Source of the DNA: Sporobacter termitidis DSM 10068
GTDB lineage: Bacteria > Bacillota > Clostridia > Oscillospirales > Oscillospiraceae
NCBI RefSeq assembly: GCF_900130065.1
Contig: NZ_FQXV01000010.1
Coordinates: 107,471 to 171,470 of the forward strand
Length of the DNA stretch: 64,000 nucleotides
Direction of reading: 5' to 3'
Shown here one piece after another: positions 19,501 to 29,700 of the stretch; the stretch's first letter is position 1, and each line of letters opens with the position of its first letter. Both the position numbers and the translations under genes were made by a program. Under the pieces are notes generated by a model. That model saw nothing but the letters and a program-made list of their open reading frames with translations. It was not told where the DNA came from and searched no databases.

Positions 19501-22500
19501 CGGAACGCCAGCAGGCGATAAGGTCTATATTTTCCGCGACTGCCGTACTGAAATCGAATGAGTCAACACTCAGGTATCCGCTTCCGTCCGCTCCCGCGAC
19601 CGCCTTGTCGTACCAGCCTAGGAAGACAGCGTCCACTTTTGCGGGATCGGCGGGCTGTACGGCTCTGCTGCCTGCGTCGACCGTCTGAGTGCCCGCGGTG
19701 CCGTCGCTATCGACACCGCCGTTCAGGTCAAAGGTGACGGTAAAAGGCCCGCCCTGAAGTTCAGACGACAGAACGAATGTGGGGGACGCCGTCAGGTTTA
19801 CCGCCGGCATGGAAAGCGTCGCCGCTGTGCCGTCCGGGGAGACGGTCGGCGCGTAGTACTTCCCGACGCTGTCTTTCAGGCCCAACGCCTTGAGCGTATA
19901 GCCTGAGTCCGGCATTATTGTCAGCGTCACGCCGCTGCCGATGGAAGCATACGAATATTCGGGCGTCACCGCACCGTGTGCGGCGCCTTCCACCAGAAGC
20001 CTGTAGACAGGCTTATATGTATCGGTGTCAAGCGTCGGCTGCTTGTTAACGGTATCCTGACCCCATATGTTCAGGCGCGTGCTCGTGTCGCCCTTGTCAA
20101 GCCGCCACGCCAGCTCGCCGCTCTCGGCCGCACCTGCCTGAATGGGGGTGTTGCGGCCGGCGCCAGCCTCGTCTCCCGTTTGAGCGGGAACGGCAAGCGC
20201 GGCTTCGCTCGGTCCTACAAGGACATTGTGCTTGTAGAAATAGTTATTACTGTTGTTTGTCATAAACGCCCCGGTAATTCCGCCGACGTTGATGGTAGAG
20301 CTGGAACCGATGACTTTAACGGTGCCTGTGCTGTAACTGTTCTTTACAAAGCTCGGGGCGGAGTCGGTGGTACTGACCGAGCCTTGATTGGTGCCTGTGA
20401 TGCCGCCCACGCCGGAGACCACCGATGTGGTGGCGACGATAATGTCGCCTGTGTTATAGGAATTCACTACTGTGCTGCCGGTGCCGATGTTCGCGGCAAT
20501 GCCTCCGGCAAAGGCGTTACCGGACGATTTAACGACGCCCGCGTTTGAGCATCCTGTATAGTTGGTGCCGGGTCCCGATTGACCCGTAATGCCGCCCGCA
20601 TTATTGCTGCCGGTAACAGTGCCCGTGTTTGAACAATTAATAATATTGTTGCCGCTGCAGGTCACAAGGCCTAAAATGCCGCCGACGCCGCTGCCGCCGA
20701 CGGTGGTGCTGGATACGACGCCGTTAATGTAGCCGGTGTTTGTGCATCCGTTAAGCTTCGCGTAGGCATAGTCTGATTTGACATTGCTGCCGGAAGCCAT
20801 AACGCCGGCTAAGCCGCCCACACCGGCGCTCGAGCTTGCTCCTGTGTTGCTGATAGTGCCGTTGACTTCGCCCGAGTTCACACTATCGTAAAGCTCGGAG
20901 AAGGCGCCCGTCCTGCCGGCAATGCCGCCCACACCGGAGATCGATGATCCGAGCGTACAGGCAATCCCGCCGTTGACTTTGCCTGAGTTTTCGCTTTTGT
21001 AAAATATAGCGTATACACCCGTCTGACCGACGATTCCGCCCACGCCGACAGACGACATCGCGCCTGCGCAGGTAACGTCGCCCGTGTTTGTGCATGCATA
21101 TTCGCCATTCGTATCATTGGGCTTGCCGAAATTGGTGTAGTTGCCCACCAAGCCGGCAATACCGCCCGTATACGCGGCGCCAGAGATTTTGCCCGAGTTC
21201 GAGCAAGCCTCGATCCTGTTGTAAACAGATGTATTACCGTTGCCTGTCACTCCGACAATGCCGCCCGCGGCGTTTCCGGTGGAGGTGACGTCGCCTTTGT
21301 TTTCGCAGCCGCTGAGGACGACAAACCCGCCCATTTGTCCGACGATGCCGCCCACGTTGTATGTGCCGGATACGGCGCCCTCGTTCAGGCTGTTCGTAAT
21401 CCCGAAGGGTGCAGTCTTTGTACCGGCAGCCGTCTGCCCGGCAATGCCGCCTGCAAAAAGCGTGCCGGCGACTGAACCGTAGTTAGTACATTTCGTCATT
21501 GTCACGGTGTTAGCCGTCACATTACCGACGATACCTCCGGCCTGGTTCTGCCCCTTTACTGTCGAACCGTCGCCAGGCGCGCCGAAGGTGAGGTTAGACA
21601 GGACGCTGCTGTCCGCGGCCGTACCCACGATGCCGCCAGCAGTCGAATTTGTGCCTAAAATGCTCGCGTTCAGCACCGTAAGGTTTTCGACCCGCGCGCT
21701 GCCGCTGATATAGCCGAACAGCCCCTGGTCTGTGCCGCTGGCTGAAATGGTCAAGCCGCTAACCTTATGACTCTTGCCATTAAAAGCACCCTGGAACGGC
21801 GCGGCGGAGGTGCCGATCGGCGTCCAGTTGCCGCTGATAATGGTAATATCACCGCCCAGCTCAACAGTCTTGCCTGCGAAGGTTGTGGGCGCCCGTCCGT
21901 CAAGCCCGTTTACCAAATTCGCGAAGCCTTTAAGATCTTCCTCGGTCGTCAGCGTAAACGTCGCGGCGTTCGTGTCCTGGTCATACCAGAGGTAAGCCGA
22001 TTTAACGTCCGGCGCAAAAGTATACTTCCCGTCGTAGTTCGCAGTTATCGGACCGACTGAATAAACCGCCGTCGTTTTCGCGCCGTCATCTGCACGGGAG
22101 CGGACCGCAACGTCCAGCGGGTCGACAAAACTGATCATGTACACGGCGTCGGGCGCAACGCCCGGCGTGACCGCTGTAACCTCAAACTTCTCTCCCGAGG
22201 TCACATATACCCACTGCTTGCCCTGGCCGTCTGTTTCGCCAGGTATGCCGAAGGACCCGCTCGTTATATTCACCGTGGAGCCGTCCGGTTCAGCAGCTTT
22301 GGTAATGCTTACCTTAAACACAGGTTTACTCGTTGCCGCAAGAGTGGGCAGCGTGTCCTGCTCCTGCGCCCAGATTGTGTTACGCGTTCCGTCGCCACCG
22401 CACAGCAGCCACGCCACCTCGCCGGAGGCGAATCTCGCCGCTGTTTTAGCGTTAGCCTCGTCCTCATCGTCTGCTTCGGCGAGGTAATAGGAATTTGTAT

Positions 22501-25500
22501 AAGTGACCTCAACACCCGTGTTCACCCCGCCGGCAAGCGCGCCGCCGACGCCGCCATTTACATTGGCGTAAGCGTATGAATAGCTTATCGTTAAGCTTCT
22601 GTCAATATATCCGGCAAGACTGCCCACATTCGTGCCGCCTGTTACCGTGATCGCGCCGCTCTCACCCGCCGCGTATGTATACTGTACAAGGCCGTCACCC
22701 CAGCCCAGGACGCCGCCGACACAGTCGGAGGTTTCGGAACCGGTGACCGAAGCGGTATTGCATCCGTAGGATACCGTTCTGGTGGTTGCGGCGGCAGACT
22801 TAAGATACCCGCCGAGGCCGCCGATATAATTACCTGTACCAGTTACGGCAGCAGTGTTTTTCACACTGGTCGCAAAGGTATTGTTACCAAGCGGTCCATA
22901 TGCTGCGCCGGCTATGCCGCCGACATAACTGCCGCCACTGACCGCGCCGTTGTTTGTTGCCGTTTGCAACGCTGCTGTGGTTGTGTAAAACCCTACAATA
23001 CCACCGACGTAGTTTCCGCCGATGACCACGCCGTTGTTGTTCGCCGTTAGCAACGCTGCTGTGGCTGTATAATACCCTGCGATACCGCCGGCGTAGTCTC
23101 TGCCGCTGACCGCGCCGAAGTTCTTCGAGCTATTGACCGCAGACGTTGAATAACCGACGATACCGCCGACGTAATCGCGCCCTGTGACGCTGCTTGCCGG
23201 ATCGCTTGTATCGCCAAATACTAAGCCTGCGGCCGCCCCGATTGCTCCTGTCGAATAGCCGGCCACACCGCCGACATAATCGCTGGACGCGCCTGTAGCA
23301 GCAACCGTACCGATAAAGGTTAGTCCGTTAAGCGTACCGGTCGAATAGCCTACCACACCGCCGACGTATCCGCCGGTGCTGTAAATTTCACCCGTCACCT
23401 TGAGATTGCTTATGGCACCCGTGCTGTACCCGAAGAGGCCTTGATAATCGCCATTTATAGGATTAGAGACACCGCCGATTTTCAGCCCGCTCACAGTTTT
23501 TCCATTGCCATTGAAGGCGCCGTTGAACGGTCTCGCCGCACTTCCTATAGGCGTCCATTCCATGCCGCTTATGTCGATATCGCTGTTTAGTGTTACTGTT
23601 TTCCCACCGAAGTCCTTTCCTTGGTTTACCAGATACGCAAACCCATTGAATTCGCCTGGCGAGTTCAGGATAAATGCCACATCCTTATCGGAATACCAGC
23701 TGATATCGGCATCATTGGGGTTCGCCGCCCCCAGTGTATATATAATCCTGATATCATCGCCGGCAACCGTTACGGTTCCATTGATTATTTTAGCGGGTTC
23801 AATAGACGGGGCAGGCGTGACGCCCGTTATGGTAACGCTTATGTCCCCAGTAGCGTGGGTGAGGGTAAATTCTACAGTTGTTTCCCCCGTCACATAAACA
23901 CTTTTTGACCCGACGGCGGCGTCCCCTACGACCTTGCCGTTGAATGCAGCGGAGAACGCCGCCTCTACGCCTTCATACCCAACCATTCGGGGCGCAAGGT
24001 TAACCTGGTAAACAGGGCTTACCGTTTCGCCTTCTTTTGCGAGTTCCGGATAGAGCGTTCCCTGCTTCCACACGACTTTATGCGCAGAAGCCCCATTGAC
24101 ATAATATAAGACCTCGCCATTTTTGAACGCGTCGGCATTTTTCGCCAGGCCTTTAAACCCAGCGACTGCGGCGTCGCTCAGATAAAAGGAGTTCGTCACA
24201 GCTCCGGGGCTTCCCTTTCCGAGTACGCCGAAAGGCGCATTGCCGTCCTGATCGAGGTAATATGAGAAGCAGTTGCTGACACCGGCCGCCGTCAGGTTGC
24301 CCGCGACGCCGCCGATGTAATTGCTGCCCGCATGGAGTAGCTTTCCTAAATTATAATTGTTCTCAACCTTAACCGTCGCGGAGGTTCCGTAGCCTATAAT
24401 GCCGCCAGCGCAACCCGTGAACAATGAGCCTCCGACTGTTCCGGTGTTCACGTTGCCGGTGATGATGCCCGCATACGATCCCGCGCCGCCGAGAATGCCG
24501 CCCAGGTAAGCGCTCGCGCCTATGCCTGGAATAGAGACGGGACCCTCGTTTATACAGTTTTTAATTGTTCCGGCGCCCATCAGGTCGCCGGTGATGCCGC
24601 CCGCATAGCTGTTGACGCTGAGCTGAACGGTGCCTTTGTTTGTACAACCGTCCACTGTACCCGTGCTGTCGATACGGCTCACTATTCCGCCCTTAATATT
24701 GCCGCCGGAAATGAATCCTTCATTTGTGCAATATTCAATTTTACCCGTCGAAAGAATTGCCGCAATACCACCTGAATATCCGGCGGAGTCATTGATATTC
24801 CCCTTATTTATGCAGTGGCTGACAGAGCCTGCGGGGATGCCGCCTATAATGCCGCCCGCATACTGGTTTGCTCTTACATTACCCTCGTTCAGGCAATCTT
24901 TAACAATCGCCGCGCCACTGACGTAGCCCGCGATACCGCCCGCATAGTTGCGGAGCATGGTTACATTGGCCTTGTTAGTCAGGTTCGTCAATTTTGCGGC
25001 ACCATTGACGTATCCGACTATACCGCCTATATTCGTGCCGGCGGTGCTTTGAGCGGAGGTTTCAGTGACGCTGCCGCTGACAGTCAGGTTCTTGATTTCA
25101 GCCGCGCCGATATAACCGAAAAAGCCCAGATTGGTTCCGGCCATGTTGATATACAGCCCGGATACGGTAAAGTTCTTTCCGTCAAAAGAGCCCTCGAACT
25201 GATTGGCAGCCGACGTACCTACGGGCGTCCACGGCTGGTTGTCCAGGTTGATGTCGGCTCCAAGTTCAAAATACGTGCCTGTGTACCTTGTACCGCTGTT
25301 AACGTTCGTCGCGAGCTGTGCCAGGCCCGCCGCGTCGGCGATTATGTAGGGGTCCTGCTCAGTTCCCGTACCCGTCCACGAACTCGCCTCAGCGGTGAGC
25401 AGCGCGATAAGAGTCTCAAGCTTTCCGTATTCCTCGTCCGTTAGTCTATCGCCCGACGTATCGTCCGGCATATCGCCGGTGCTCATAATGCTCATGGTGC

Positions 25501-26050
25501 TTTCCACCGGCATAAGGCCCAAGGCTGTTATCAGCGCGTTTATCTCCATGCACTCTGCGAGAACAGCCTCCAGCTCAGCCTCGCCAAGGCCATCAAGCGC
25601 CTCGGGCTCGGGCAGTGCCGCTATTCTCAAGCGAAGCTGCTCAAGTACCGACAGCTCCTCGTCCCCGGAGGGGTTGTCGCCGCCGTCCTCGCCGGCGGGC
25701 GTCTCAGCGCCGCTCTCGTCGGTGGGCGCCCCAGCATCGTCTTCGCCGGTGGGCGTCCCGGCGCCGCTCTCGTCGGTGGGCGCCGTAGCGCCGTCCTCGC
25801 CGGCGGGCGTCTCAGCGCCACTCTCGTCGGTGGGCGCCCCAGCGCCATCCTCACCGGCGGGTGTCCCGGCGCCGCTCTCATCGGTAGGCACCGTAGCGCT
25901 GTCCTCTCCAGTGTCTGTGCCGCCAATATACTCATAAGAGCCGACAAGGCCGTCGCCGTTTGCTCTGGCATACGTCACCGGAAGCACCGCCTGTGACAAT
26001 ATGAGCACAGCGCACATCAAAAATGTCAATAACCGTCCCGTTTTCTTCAT
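16568..26050 (-). CDS. Giant GLUG-repeat surface protein (about 3,160 residues)
   Basis: Start chosen at MKKTGRLLTFLMCAVLILSQ (ATG 26050) after a GAAAGAGAG site rather than the ATG eight codons earlier. Signal peptide, then acidic 18-residue tandem repeats (residues about 55-127). Then come three or more long arrays of GLUG repeats (GGIVGYSTG..., GGIAG...) in a beta-helix-like pattern, each array opened by a NLDNQPWTPVGTSAA-type unit (Asp-rich, W-P-I/V-G). Around residues 2,090-2,250 are two InlB/Listeria-Bacteroides type repeats (FTVTFDLNGG, FLGWYDKA). The C-terminus has a Pro/Thr/Gly-rich linker and one helix (LPMILIISGAAALVVTILTT) with a basic tail, with no LPXTG. Function unknown: adhesin or scaffold. 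It is the first gene after riboswitch B. Confidence 0.88.
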   Translation of the reverse strand: MKKTGRLLTFLMCAVLILSQAVLPVTYARANGDGLVGSYEYIGGTDTGEDSATVPTDESGAGTPAGEDGAGAPTDESGAETPAGEDGATAPTDESGAGTPTGEDDAGAPTDESGAETPAGEDGGDNPSGDEELSVLEQLRLRIAALPEPEALDGLGEAELEAVLAECMEINALITALGLMPVESTMSIMSTGDMPDDTSGDRLTDEEYGKLETLIALLTAEASSWTGTGTEQDPYIIADAAGLAQLATNVNSGTRYTGTYFELGADINLDNQPWTPVGTSAANQFEGSFDGKNFTVSGLYINMAGTNLGFFGYIGAAEIKNLTVSGSVTETSAQSTAGTNIGGIVGYVNGAAKLTNLTNKANVTMLRNYAGGIAGYVSGAAIVKDCLNEGNVRANQYAGGIIGGIPAGSVSHCINKGNINDSAGYSGGIAAILSTGKIEYCTNEGFISGGNIKGGIVSRIDSTGTVDGCTNKGTVQLSVNSYAGGITGDLMGAGTIKNCINEGPVSIPGIGASAYLGGILGGAGSYAGIITGNVNTGTVGGSLFTGCAGGIIGYGTSATVKVENNYNLGKLLHAGSNYIGGVAGNLTAAGVSNCFSYYLDQDGNAPFGVLGKGSPGAVTNSFYLSDAAVAGFKGLAKNADAFKNGEVLYYVNGASAHKVVWKQGTLYPELAKEGETVSPVYQVNLAPRMVGYEGVEAAFSAAFNGKVVGDAAVGSKSVYVTGETTVEFTLTHATGDISVTITGVTPAPSIEPAKIINGTVTVAGDDIRIIYTLGAANPNDADISWYSDKDVAFILNSPGEFNGFAYLVNQGKDFGGKTVTLNSDIDISGMEWTPIGSAARPFNGAFNGNGKTVSGLKIGGVSNPINGDYQGLFGYSTGAISNLKVTGEIYSTGGYVGGVVGYSTGTLNGLTFIGTVAATGASSDYVGGVAGYSTGAIGAAAGLVFGDTSDPASSVTGRDYVGGIVGYSTSAVNSSKNFGAVSGRDYAGGIAGYYTATAALLTANNNGVVIGGNYVGGIVGFYTTTAALQTATNNGAVSGGSYVGGIAGAAYGPLGNNTFATSVKNTAAVTGTGNYIGGLGGYLKSAAATTRTVSYGCNTASVTGSETSDCVGGVLGWGDGLVQYTYAAGESGAITVTGGTNVGSLAGYIDRSLTISYSYAYANVNGGVGGALAGGVNTGVEVTYTNSYYLAEADDEDEANAKTAARFASGEVAWLLCGGDGTRNTIWAQEQDTLPTLAATSKPVFKVSITKAAEPDGSTVNITSGSFGIPGETDGQGKQWVYVTSGEKFEVTAVTPGVAPDAVYMISFVDPLDVAVRSRADDGAKTTAVYSVGPITANYDGKYTFAPDVKSAYLWYDQDTNAATFTLTTEEDLKGFANLVNGLDGRAPTTFAGKTVELGGDITIISGNWTPIGTSAAPFQGAFNGKSHKVSGLTISASGTDQGLFGYISGSARVENLTVLNASILGTNSTAGGIVGTAADSSVLSNLTFGAPGDGSTVKGQNQAGGIVGNVTANTVTMTKCTNYGSVAGTLFAGGIAGQTAAGTKTAPFGITNSLNEGAVSGTYNVGGIVGQMGGFVVLSGCENKGDVTSTGNAAGGIVGVTGNGNTSVYNRIEACSNSGKISGAAYTGGIAGLVGNYTNFGKPNDTNGEYACTNTGDVTCAGAMSSVGVGGIVGQTGVYAIFYKSENSGKVNGGIACTLGSSISGVGGIAGRTGAFSELYDSVNSGEVNGTISNTGASSSAGVGGLAGVMASGSNVKSDYAYAKLNGCTNTGYINGVVSSTTVGGSGVGGILGLVTCSGNNIINCSNTGTVTGSNNAGGITGQSGPGTNYTGCSNAGVVKSSGNAFAGGIAANIGTGSTVVNSYNTGDIIVATTSVVSGVGGITGTNQGSVSTTDSAPSFVKNSYSTGTVKVIGSSSTINVGGITGAFMTNNSNNYFYKHNVLVGPSEAALAVPAQTGDEAGAGRNTPIQAGAAESGELAWRLDKGDTSTRLNIWGQDTVNKQPTLDTDTYKPVYRLLVEGAAHGAVTPEYSYASIGSGVTLTIMPDSGYTLKALGLKDSVGKYYAPTVSPDGTAATLSMPAVNLTASPTFVLSSELQGGPFTVTFDLNGGVDSDGTAGTQTVDAGSRAVQPADPAKVDAVFLGWYDKAVAGADGSGYLSVDSFDFSTAVAENIDLIACWRSVNSAIVVFELNRAAGASGSAQVPTQVLEFGNKIEKPADPTWEGKTEGQKSRTYEFIGWYTAQTGGTAWNFDNALQAADASGGVFVLYARWQEKITLTDGYEINDLEGLKDLGINVAGGESYDGYTFILSANITLPADWAGIGGANKPFKGELDGQGYTVTLNAAVTQPLFQEIGENGFVHGVNVAGNLAGISRTNFGCVAGTNKGTIDNCAVTLTGEGSVFGNSSGGIVGINTGGTVSNCTATLNIDFNGANCGGIVGTSTLGVITNCRLTGTSVLNSTTDVAGLYAGGIVGMVSLTEVTHCVAEEGALLTTAIGMGNQGRVGGIIGNYAGSSGNTSTGLVSDCVNYANVNSKGTYVAGIIGNIGGLTAGAITLRITDCKNYGSITGGGIGTGGIAGRVDMSWPSSVINAEIENCVNYGDISNIYPTTGQSDAGGIVGRIPGGSSSPIIRLTNCGNEGRISAICDYAGGLVGFAGIGNIYLKDSYNKGVVAGSNSAGSGCKTGGGLVGACGSTSYATLLNIDNCYVTGDIEGFTTYAGGLVGSVVDKTQLTVNKSYWEGDYTGSSAATVVGGIVGNVSTTTTAVTVAAINVYWAGGCGDAAPNTVGGIFGNIGSLTTGSVTLSNAYWYGGGTSIGMLGTVADASNVSVSNAYYRLDTPADANPNAYGTAKGMDTFASGEIAYLLDGGADGNRGVWTQNKNHDQSPLNVPVFGQPKFYPVTLYVELDGASVPAEGYAAINDRSDGIYLGAGAGIDLKVDLPVYNNEPFGPQFAYVYSATVAPTEGGEGTDALVMLDDETDVTVRIAREQVGNIDKPEGPKPPADTEPPADTEPPAEPEPPTTHTGTGEGTGEGTGTGGIGNETGGAGGDTGGAGAGSTRPAGSAQNQQTKPQTSQIDIPEETKAEEPNDLQAAEEPEVSPPETREENLKVGTDVEEVSRQNNLPMILIISGAAALVVTILTTALVRLKKTKNKSGSMK
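25670..25885 (-). repeat. Four 54-bp in-frame tandem repeats
   Basis: Encodes four copies of an 18-residue unit of the form TDESGAGTPAGEDGAGAP near the N-terminus of the giant protein. Copies 1 and 3 (TDESGAGTP) and copies 2 and 4 (TDESGAETP) differ at one residue, suggesting a duplicated pair. Such arrays vary easily in copy number. Confidence 0.9.
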
Positions 26051-26364
26051 ATTACACTCTCTTTCATGAATCATCTTAGCTTGATAAGCTAATTTCGCGC
26101 CTTAGCGATGTGGTCATAAAGGCTTGGCGCACGCGGCCGGGATTGCGCGCCGCCCTCGCGGGCAATAATGCCCTCATTATCTATAGCCTTTTTGTGAAAA
26201 ACCGGCAGTTATCCTCTTTCTGTTTTCTGTAAAAAGCACCTCCGTACTTACTGTCCGTCCAGAGGCGCAATACAACCTTCCTCGCAGGGAAAGCTCCACG
26301 CAAAACAATCAGCCTCATATTCAACTTCAACTCTAAAATTGAATACAAGGCTAATCCATGCGTT

Positions 26365-26690
26365 GGATAGTCGTTCTCCTGTGCTCGCGTTCGCGGATGA
26401 TTCTCCACGCATCCGTCAGTCCAGCCTTCCCCGCGCCGCTTCGGGATACCACCCCCTTTACGTTCGCCAGTGACCGACTCATCGCCCCCGGCGGCACCCG
26501 CCGCCTGAGAACTGACAGACTTTGTAAAATACTAACGCTTACAGTAACAGGCGCCAGCTAAGGTATGTGATTACCGGCGCCGAATGCCGTCTCCCGCGCT
26601 TTCGCGCCGGTTCCACGCGCCGCAGGGCTTCTCACCGTCCGCGACGCCTGACCTTCCCCGCGTCGAAAAAGACGCTTTGGGGAATAATTC
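26365..26690 (-). promoter_or_regulatory. Cobalamin riboswitch B, long variant
   Basis: On the minus strand: GCGGGGAAGGT (5' arm), GACGGTGAGAAGCCC, GTTACTGTAAGCG, GAGTCGGTCACTGG, CGGGGAAGGCTGG, then a B12-box-like GAGCACAGGAGAACGAC at 26371-26392. The middle section is expanded by GC hairpins, giving about 325 bases. The leader from 26051 to 26364 shows no clear terminator with a U-run, so the output mechanism is unclear (possibly translational or a distant hairpin). It should control 16568-26050 and the operon after it. Confidence 0.75.
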
Positions 26691-26762
26691 AGCCTCTGTT
26701 CTATTTAATTATTCGCACTGTGTCCATTCCACAGCTGGCGCCGAAACCCAACCCTTGATCTG

Positions 26763-29700
26763 TTATAGCTCTGCGAATTTTTTCAGCATGCTTTCCGCTT
26801 CCTGTGCTGAGACCATGCCCTTCGGCATAATCATATTCGTCGTGCCTCTGTCGATTATGCCCTCAGCGACCGCCCAGGACATCGCACCCGCCGCCCAGCG
26901 GGACACCTTGCCTATATCAATGTAATCTTTGCTCAGATCAACCCTATTGCTCACATCCATCCCGGCCTGATTTGCATAGCGGTAGAGCATCGTCACAAAC
27001 TGCTCGCGGTCAATGCTTTGGCCGGGGCTCGTGCCGTCGGTGATACCGGCAGACACGGCCCACCCCATGGCGCCGTCGGCTGTACAAATATCAACGCCAA
27101 GCGCCTCGCGTACCAGGAGGGTAACAAATCTTTCGCGGGAGATTCCCACATTCGGCGCAGACGCCGTATCCGAGAGCTTAATCGTAAGCTTCAGGCTGTC
27201 CGTATCTTTCGGAATACCTCCGGCAAACTCGGAAAATGCGCAGTAAAGCTCAATTACCGTGCCGTCCTCCACCGGTATGGGCGCTTTGGGCTTATAGGTC
27301 TTGCCGTTGCTTGTGCATGTCAGGCTTGCCCAGTAGTTTTCCTGGACGGCCTCCAGCTGTATGCTCTTGACCGACGAGGGGATCGTATATGTATATTCAG
27401 TCACGTCATTGTTAAACGTTTGGGACAGTTCGCCAAAGTTGTTGTAGAAACGCAGTCCGGTAATTTCGGCACTGCCGTTTTCCCAATCGCAGCCGATGTC
27501 GGCGCCGATTTGGCAGGTATTCTGCCACCTTATGATGTCGCCGTTCTCCACCTTAAAGTCGGAGGTGCTGCTGTTAATATACCAGTTGTTAAACGTGACC
27601 ATCCAACCTGACCCGGCTCCGGAATCAAATTCTCCGAAGGACTCGATCTCCGTACCGTCGGATAGCTTGAAGTTCTGAATGGCGGAGAGATAAAAAGCGT
27701 TCTGAATCGTTCCTGTGTTTTTATATCCGATACCCAACGCGTCAAGAAGCCGCATCGTGACAACGGCAATATTGTCTCCGGCCTTATAGGGAACCTGTGT
27801 GGGTGAGATTATGGCACCCAGCGGCGTTTTGAAATCCGCATCGTTGAGGCGCACGCCGTAATCCTCAAAGCTCATCGTCACATATCCGTCTATTTCGCTC
27901 GAGGTCAAATCAAAGGTCAGGCCGGTCGTGGGATAATAGCTTTTGATGTGGGTCTTGCCTATACCCGCCGCTTCGCTGCCATTGGCGCCTGCCTGCCCGG
28001 TCTTCGAATTATCCCAGCCCTCAGGCGGCTGTGATATCTCTATCGTTATATCGGGCAGCCTGATGTCTTTCATACGCAGATTTGCCGCGCTGAAGTTCGC
28101 GGGGACTCCGACGTCCGTAAGTTCACGATGCGCTCCATATTTCGAACCCATCGAAGTCAGGGAGAGCTTGCCTGCTGTCAGCGCAATCGATCCGGCCGCG
28201 GTTTCCGGAATCTCAATTTTTATCCGGTTTGCCTCCGGCTGAATAAGATGGTACTGCGTTCCGCTGCTGAAATATCTCTCCCCATTCATTTCGTAGGAAG
28301 CGTACGCCGTGCTGGGGAAGCCGGGATTGTAAATGCCGGCGAATTTAGGCACTGGCATATACAGCCCCTTAAAGCTCACAGACACCGTATCACCGGGATA
28401 TATCTCATCGCGTCCCTCGACATTATTATCAATAACAGCGGTCAGTCTCGCGCCGCGTGCCACGTAATAATCCGTGAATCCGTCGGATTCTATACGTATA
28501 ATGTTGTTGCCGGGTTCTATTGGGACATCAAAGCTCCCCGCAGCTCCGGAAACCTGCTTCCACGCGCTGATCTGACCTCCCAGAACGGACGCGACGTTAA
28601 CAGCGGCGTTCTTCCCGGTTGGCTCGATCGTCATCGTACCCGTATCGCCCAGGAAATAGCAGGTGTCGTACTCAGCGTCCCAGTTGACGCCGGAGACGTC
28701 TCTGTATTTATCTCCGACCGTTACCACGAACACCCCGGTACGGACCGGGTCAGAGGCGCCGTAAAACCCATCGGATTTTGTTACCCACATGGTTTTTCCG
28801 TCGTCATTGACAGACAGGGCGTCGTAGCTCACTTCAACGATGGCAACGCCCTCCTTCTTTGCGGTGACCCAAGCCCAGTTGCCGCCTGCATTGCCGCCGT
28901 CCATCGTATCGATCGATATGACGTCGTCACCGGAGATAATATTATAATGGAAGTCCGGCTCGACCATAATATTGTCGGTTATGGTCTGGATTATCTGCCA
29001 GGCCGCGCGGTAAGCACGGACCTTAAATTGTTCGCCCACGTTCAAATCGAGCTTGTTGCGCTCATTGATATTCAGCAAAAGACTGCTCTCGTCGAACGTC
29101 TGGCCGGAGGTATCCTGCGCCTTCGGTGACTCTGACGCGTCAAATCTGACTTCCATACTGTTACCGGAGACATTGTTGACGAAGCCCGCCTTCGTCCTCA
29201 TGCCCTCCATTGAAACGCGATAGGTCATGTCGCTGCTGCGCGCTATATTGAATATATGATCAACAGTTCCGTCTGCCAGCTCGGTGGTCTTAACGCTGTC
29301 TATGCGTTCTGCATTGTAATTAAGTACTTGCGTGTAAAGTGCCGCCTCCGCTCCCTTCGGGGCGTTAATAGTGAAGGTTGACGTTTTGTTAAGCTCAGAC
29401 GCAAAATCCAGCTTGCTGTTATCGGCTTGAATAGCGTAGTTTTTCCATATAGCATATCCCAGGTCATGTGCCGACGCGTAGGCCTGGGATGGGGCAAAAA
29501 TGGCGTAATACAGCAGGGCGTTCCCGTTCACATATGAAAGCGCAGGATAGCATTCATAGCCCTTGGCATTTACATAGGGCGCGCCCCAGGTAACCGCGCC
29601 GATCTTGTTCATTAAGTTAACGGTGTAATCCTTGGCGGCAGCCTTTGATCCGCCGTCATCCGGGGCGACATATGCCTCAACCAGACGCAGATAGATTTTA

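Noticed and set aside
20200..25400. Dense short DNA repeats that might suggest a CRISPR array
   Set aside because: They are degenerate coding repeats of GLUG motifs, in frame and of uneven spacing, without identical repeats or spacers.
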